From contig CALBGD010000203.1 of NCBI GenBank assembly GCA_937893735.1, forward strand, positions 1 to 5,130: a DNA stretch of 5,130 nucleotides, written 5' to 3'. The stretch is from an uncultured Clostridia bacterium. Its GTDB lineage: Bacteria; Bacillota; Clostridia; Oscillospirales; Ruminococcaceae. The notes beneath the pieces are model-generated. The model did no database searches, was not told the origin of the DNA, and saw only the letters and a list, made by a program, of their open reading frames with translations. The translations under genes and the position numbers were made by a program. Of this stretch, positions 3,858-5,130 are shown in pieces (positions within the stretch are counted from its first letter, which is position 1; each line of letters starts with the position of its first letter).

Positions 3858-5024
3858 ATGAAATACGATTTCGACACTGTAATTGACCGCCGCGGCACCT
3901 GCTCCCTGAAGTGGGACGTTGCGGAAAACGAGCTCCCCATGTGGGTGGCCGATATGGATTTCAGGACTGCGCCGGAGATAACAGCGGCGCTGGAAAAGCG
4001 GGCTCAGCACGGCATTTTCGGCTACACCGTGATACCGGACGAGTGGTACTCCGCGTACATCGGCTGGTGGAAGTCCCGGCACGGCTTCGAGATAAAGCGG
4101 GAGTGGCTGGTGTTCTGCACCGGAGTGGTACCCGCGATATCAAGCGCCGTGCGGAAGCTCACCACCCCCGGCGAAAACGTGCTGGTACAGACCCCGGTGT
4201 ACAACATATTCTTCAACAGCATAAGGAACAACGGGCGAAATATCCTTGAAAGCCCGCTGGTCTACGAAAACGGCGCCTACCGCGTGGATTTCGCCGACCT
4301 CGAAGAAAAGCTCGCGAACCCACAGACCTCACTCATGCTTCTGTGCAACCCGCAGAATCCCGGCGGGGTTATCTGGGACAGGGAGACACTCGCGCGGATA
4401 GGGGAGCTCTGCCGGAAGCACAGCGTTGTAGTCCTCTCGGACGAGATACACTGCGACCTAACCGAGCCGGGCGCGGAGTACGTTCCGTTCGCCTCCGTTT
4501 CCGAGGACTGCCGCATGAACAGCGTGACCTGCATAGCGCCCACAAAGGCTTTCAACATTGCGGGGCTCCAGACGGCGGCGGTATACGCGGCTGACCCGAC
4601 TCTCCGGCACAGAATGAACCGCGCCCTCAACACCGACGAGGTCGCCGAGCCGAACGCATTCGCGATTACTGCGGCGGTCGCGGCGTTCACGGAGGGCGGC
4701 GCATGGCTGGACGAACTCCGGGCGTACATCGCGGAGGGCAGGCGCATGACCGCCGATTTCTTCGCGGAGAAGCTCCCGGAGGTGCGGCTGGTGAAGTCGC
4801 AGGCGACCTATCTACTCTGGCTGGACTGCTCCGACATCACGGACAACAGCCGGGAGCTCGCGGAGTTCATACGGCACAAGACCGGGCTGTATCTCTCCGC
4901 CGGCGGAGTCTACCGCGGCAACGGCGCGCAGTTCCTCAGGCTGAACATTGCCTGTCCGCATTCGGTGCTCATGGACGGTCTGGAACGCCTCAGGCAGGGC
5001 ATATACGCATATATGTTAGGTTAA
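3858..5024 (+). CDS. MalY/PatB-family PLP-dependent cystathionine beta-lyase (C-S lyase)
   Basis: This 388-residue cytoplasmic enzyme has the usual family length and fold type I layout. The N-terminal family motif is MWVADMDF (28-35). PVYNIFF lies at 113-119, NPQNPGG at 164-170 and SDEIHCDL at 194-201, in which Asp195 should hold the pyridine nitrogen. The cofactor-binding lysine is Lys230 in APTKAFNIAGL. Arg361 in LRLNIACP should bind the substrate carboxylate. Family members cleave the C-S bond of cystathionine or cysteine conjugates to pyruvate, ammonia and a thiol; some also have regulatory roles, as E. coli MalY does with MalT. All key residues are present, so it is probably active. An in-frame ATG at 3822 lies inside the upstream gene, but AAGGAGG (3846-3852) sits 5 bases before the ATG at 3858, which is chosen. 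It follows the DUF3737 gene in one operon. The exact substrate is not determinable. Confidence 0.93.
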   Translation: MKYDFDTVIDRRGTCSLKWDVAENELPMWVADMDFRTAPEITAALEKRAQHGIFGYTVIPDEWYSAYIGWWKSRHGFEIKREWLVFCTGVVPAISSAVRKLTTPGENVLVQTPVYNIFFNSIRNNGRNILESPLVYENGAYRVDFADLEEKLANPQTSLMLLCNPQNPGGVIWDRETLARIGELCRKHSVVVLSDEIHCDLTEPGAEYVPFASVSEDCRMNSVTCIAPTKAFNIAGLQTAAVYAADPTLRHRMNRALNTDEVAEPNAFAITAAVAAFTEGGAWLDELRAYIAEGRRMTADFFAEKLPEVRLVKSQATYLLWLDCSDITDNSRELAEFIRHKTGLYLSAGGVYRGNGAQFLRLNIACPHSVLMDGLERLRQGIYAYMLG

Positions 5025-5039
5025 TTCGGAATCAAATGT

Positions 5040-5112
5040 GCCCCCTGTTGCCCTCTATTGGGCGGCGTCCTGCCACCCTTTTGGGGCAACGGCGCAGACA
5101 TCGTGTCTGCGC
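5040..5112. repeat. GC-rich inverted repeats after the lyase gene
   Basis: Two fold-back structures fill the right end. GTTGCCC (5047-5053) pairs with GGGCAAC (5084-5090) and encloses GGGCGGC/GCCACCC (5060-5066 with 5072-5078, one mismatch). Directly beside it, GCGCAGACA (5092-5100) and TGTCTGCGC (5104-5112) form a perfect 9-pair stem with a 3-base loop. There is no T-tract, so neither is a standard intrinsic terminator. Two minus-strand frames stay open across the stretch, but neither looks like a protein. It may be part of a dispersed intergenic repeat or a structured 3' end; it continues to the window edge. Confidence 0.5.
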
Positions 5113-5130
5113 TGTCGCGGCGGCTATCCG

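Noticed and set aside
3230..3940. 236-codon minus-strand frame across the end of the DUF3737 gene and the start of the lyase gene
   Set aside because: It spans a gene junction and is antisense to two well-supported genes with ribosome sites; no recognisable domain.
5025..5130. Open minus-strand frames at the right edge as the end of another gene
   Set aside because: Two frames are open at once, the products are Arg-, Pro- and Gly-rich with no recognisable motif, and the DNA is explained by inverted repeats; too short to support a gene.

Overview
The window looks like chromosomal DNA from a Gram-positive anaerobe of the Clostridia, most likely a Ruminococcus-like member of the Oscillospiraceae. 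This is an inference from strong AGGAGG ribosome binding sites, near-consensus sigma-A promoters with 17-base spacers, frequent ATA isoleucine codons in otherwise GC-rich genes, and the gene content. No rRNA, tRNA or CRISPR array is present. I do not see a clear new multi-gene system. The points worth a second look are regulatory architecture, mobile-element debris and one poorly understood gene pair.

Left part (about 1-1605), AT-rich and mobile in character: a gene running off the left edge on the minus strand (possibly a replication-initiator-like protein); a divergently transcribed small winged helix-turn-helix protein of the excisionase type; an intergenic stretch with a strong promoter overlapping nested inverted repeats; a Phd/YefM antitoxin with its own strong promoter but no toxin beside it; and, convergent to it, the C-terminal 81 codons of a serine recombinase that has lost its catalytic domain. 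No integrase or intact recombinase is present, so this reads as the edge or remains of an integrative element.

Right part (about 1600-5024), GC-rich and gene-dense, all on the plus strand: an operon of two half-size ChrA-family transporters overlapping by four bases, with a strong promoter in front and a clear intrinsic terminator behind. Then comes a second operon with its own promoter: a DUF3737 beta-helix-type protein of unknown role followed 10 bases later by a MalY/PatB-type PLP-dependent C-S lyase.

The last 106 bases carry no convincing gene but hold two sets of inverted repeats and may be part of a dispersed intergenic repeat.

Working together: the two ChrA halves probably form one anion transporter (chromate efflux is the family's known activity, but the true substrate here is unknown). 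The DUF3737 and MalY/PatB proteins are probably co-translated and may share a role in sulfur amino acid or thiol metabolism, though only the lyase's chemistry can be inferred with confidence.
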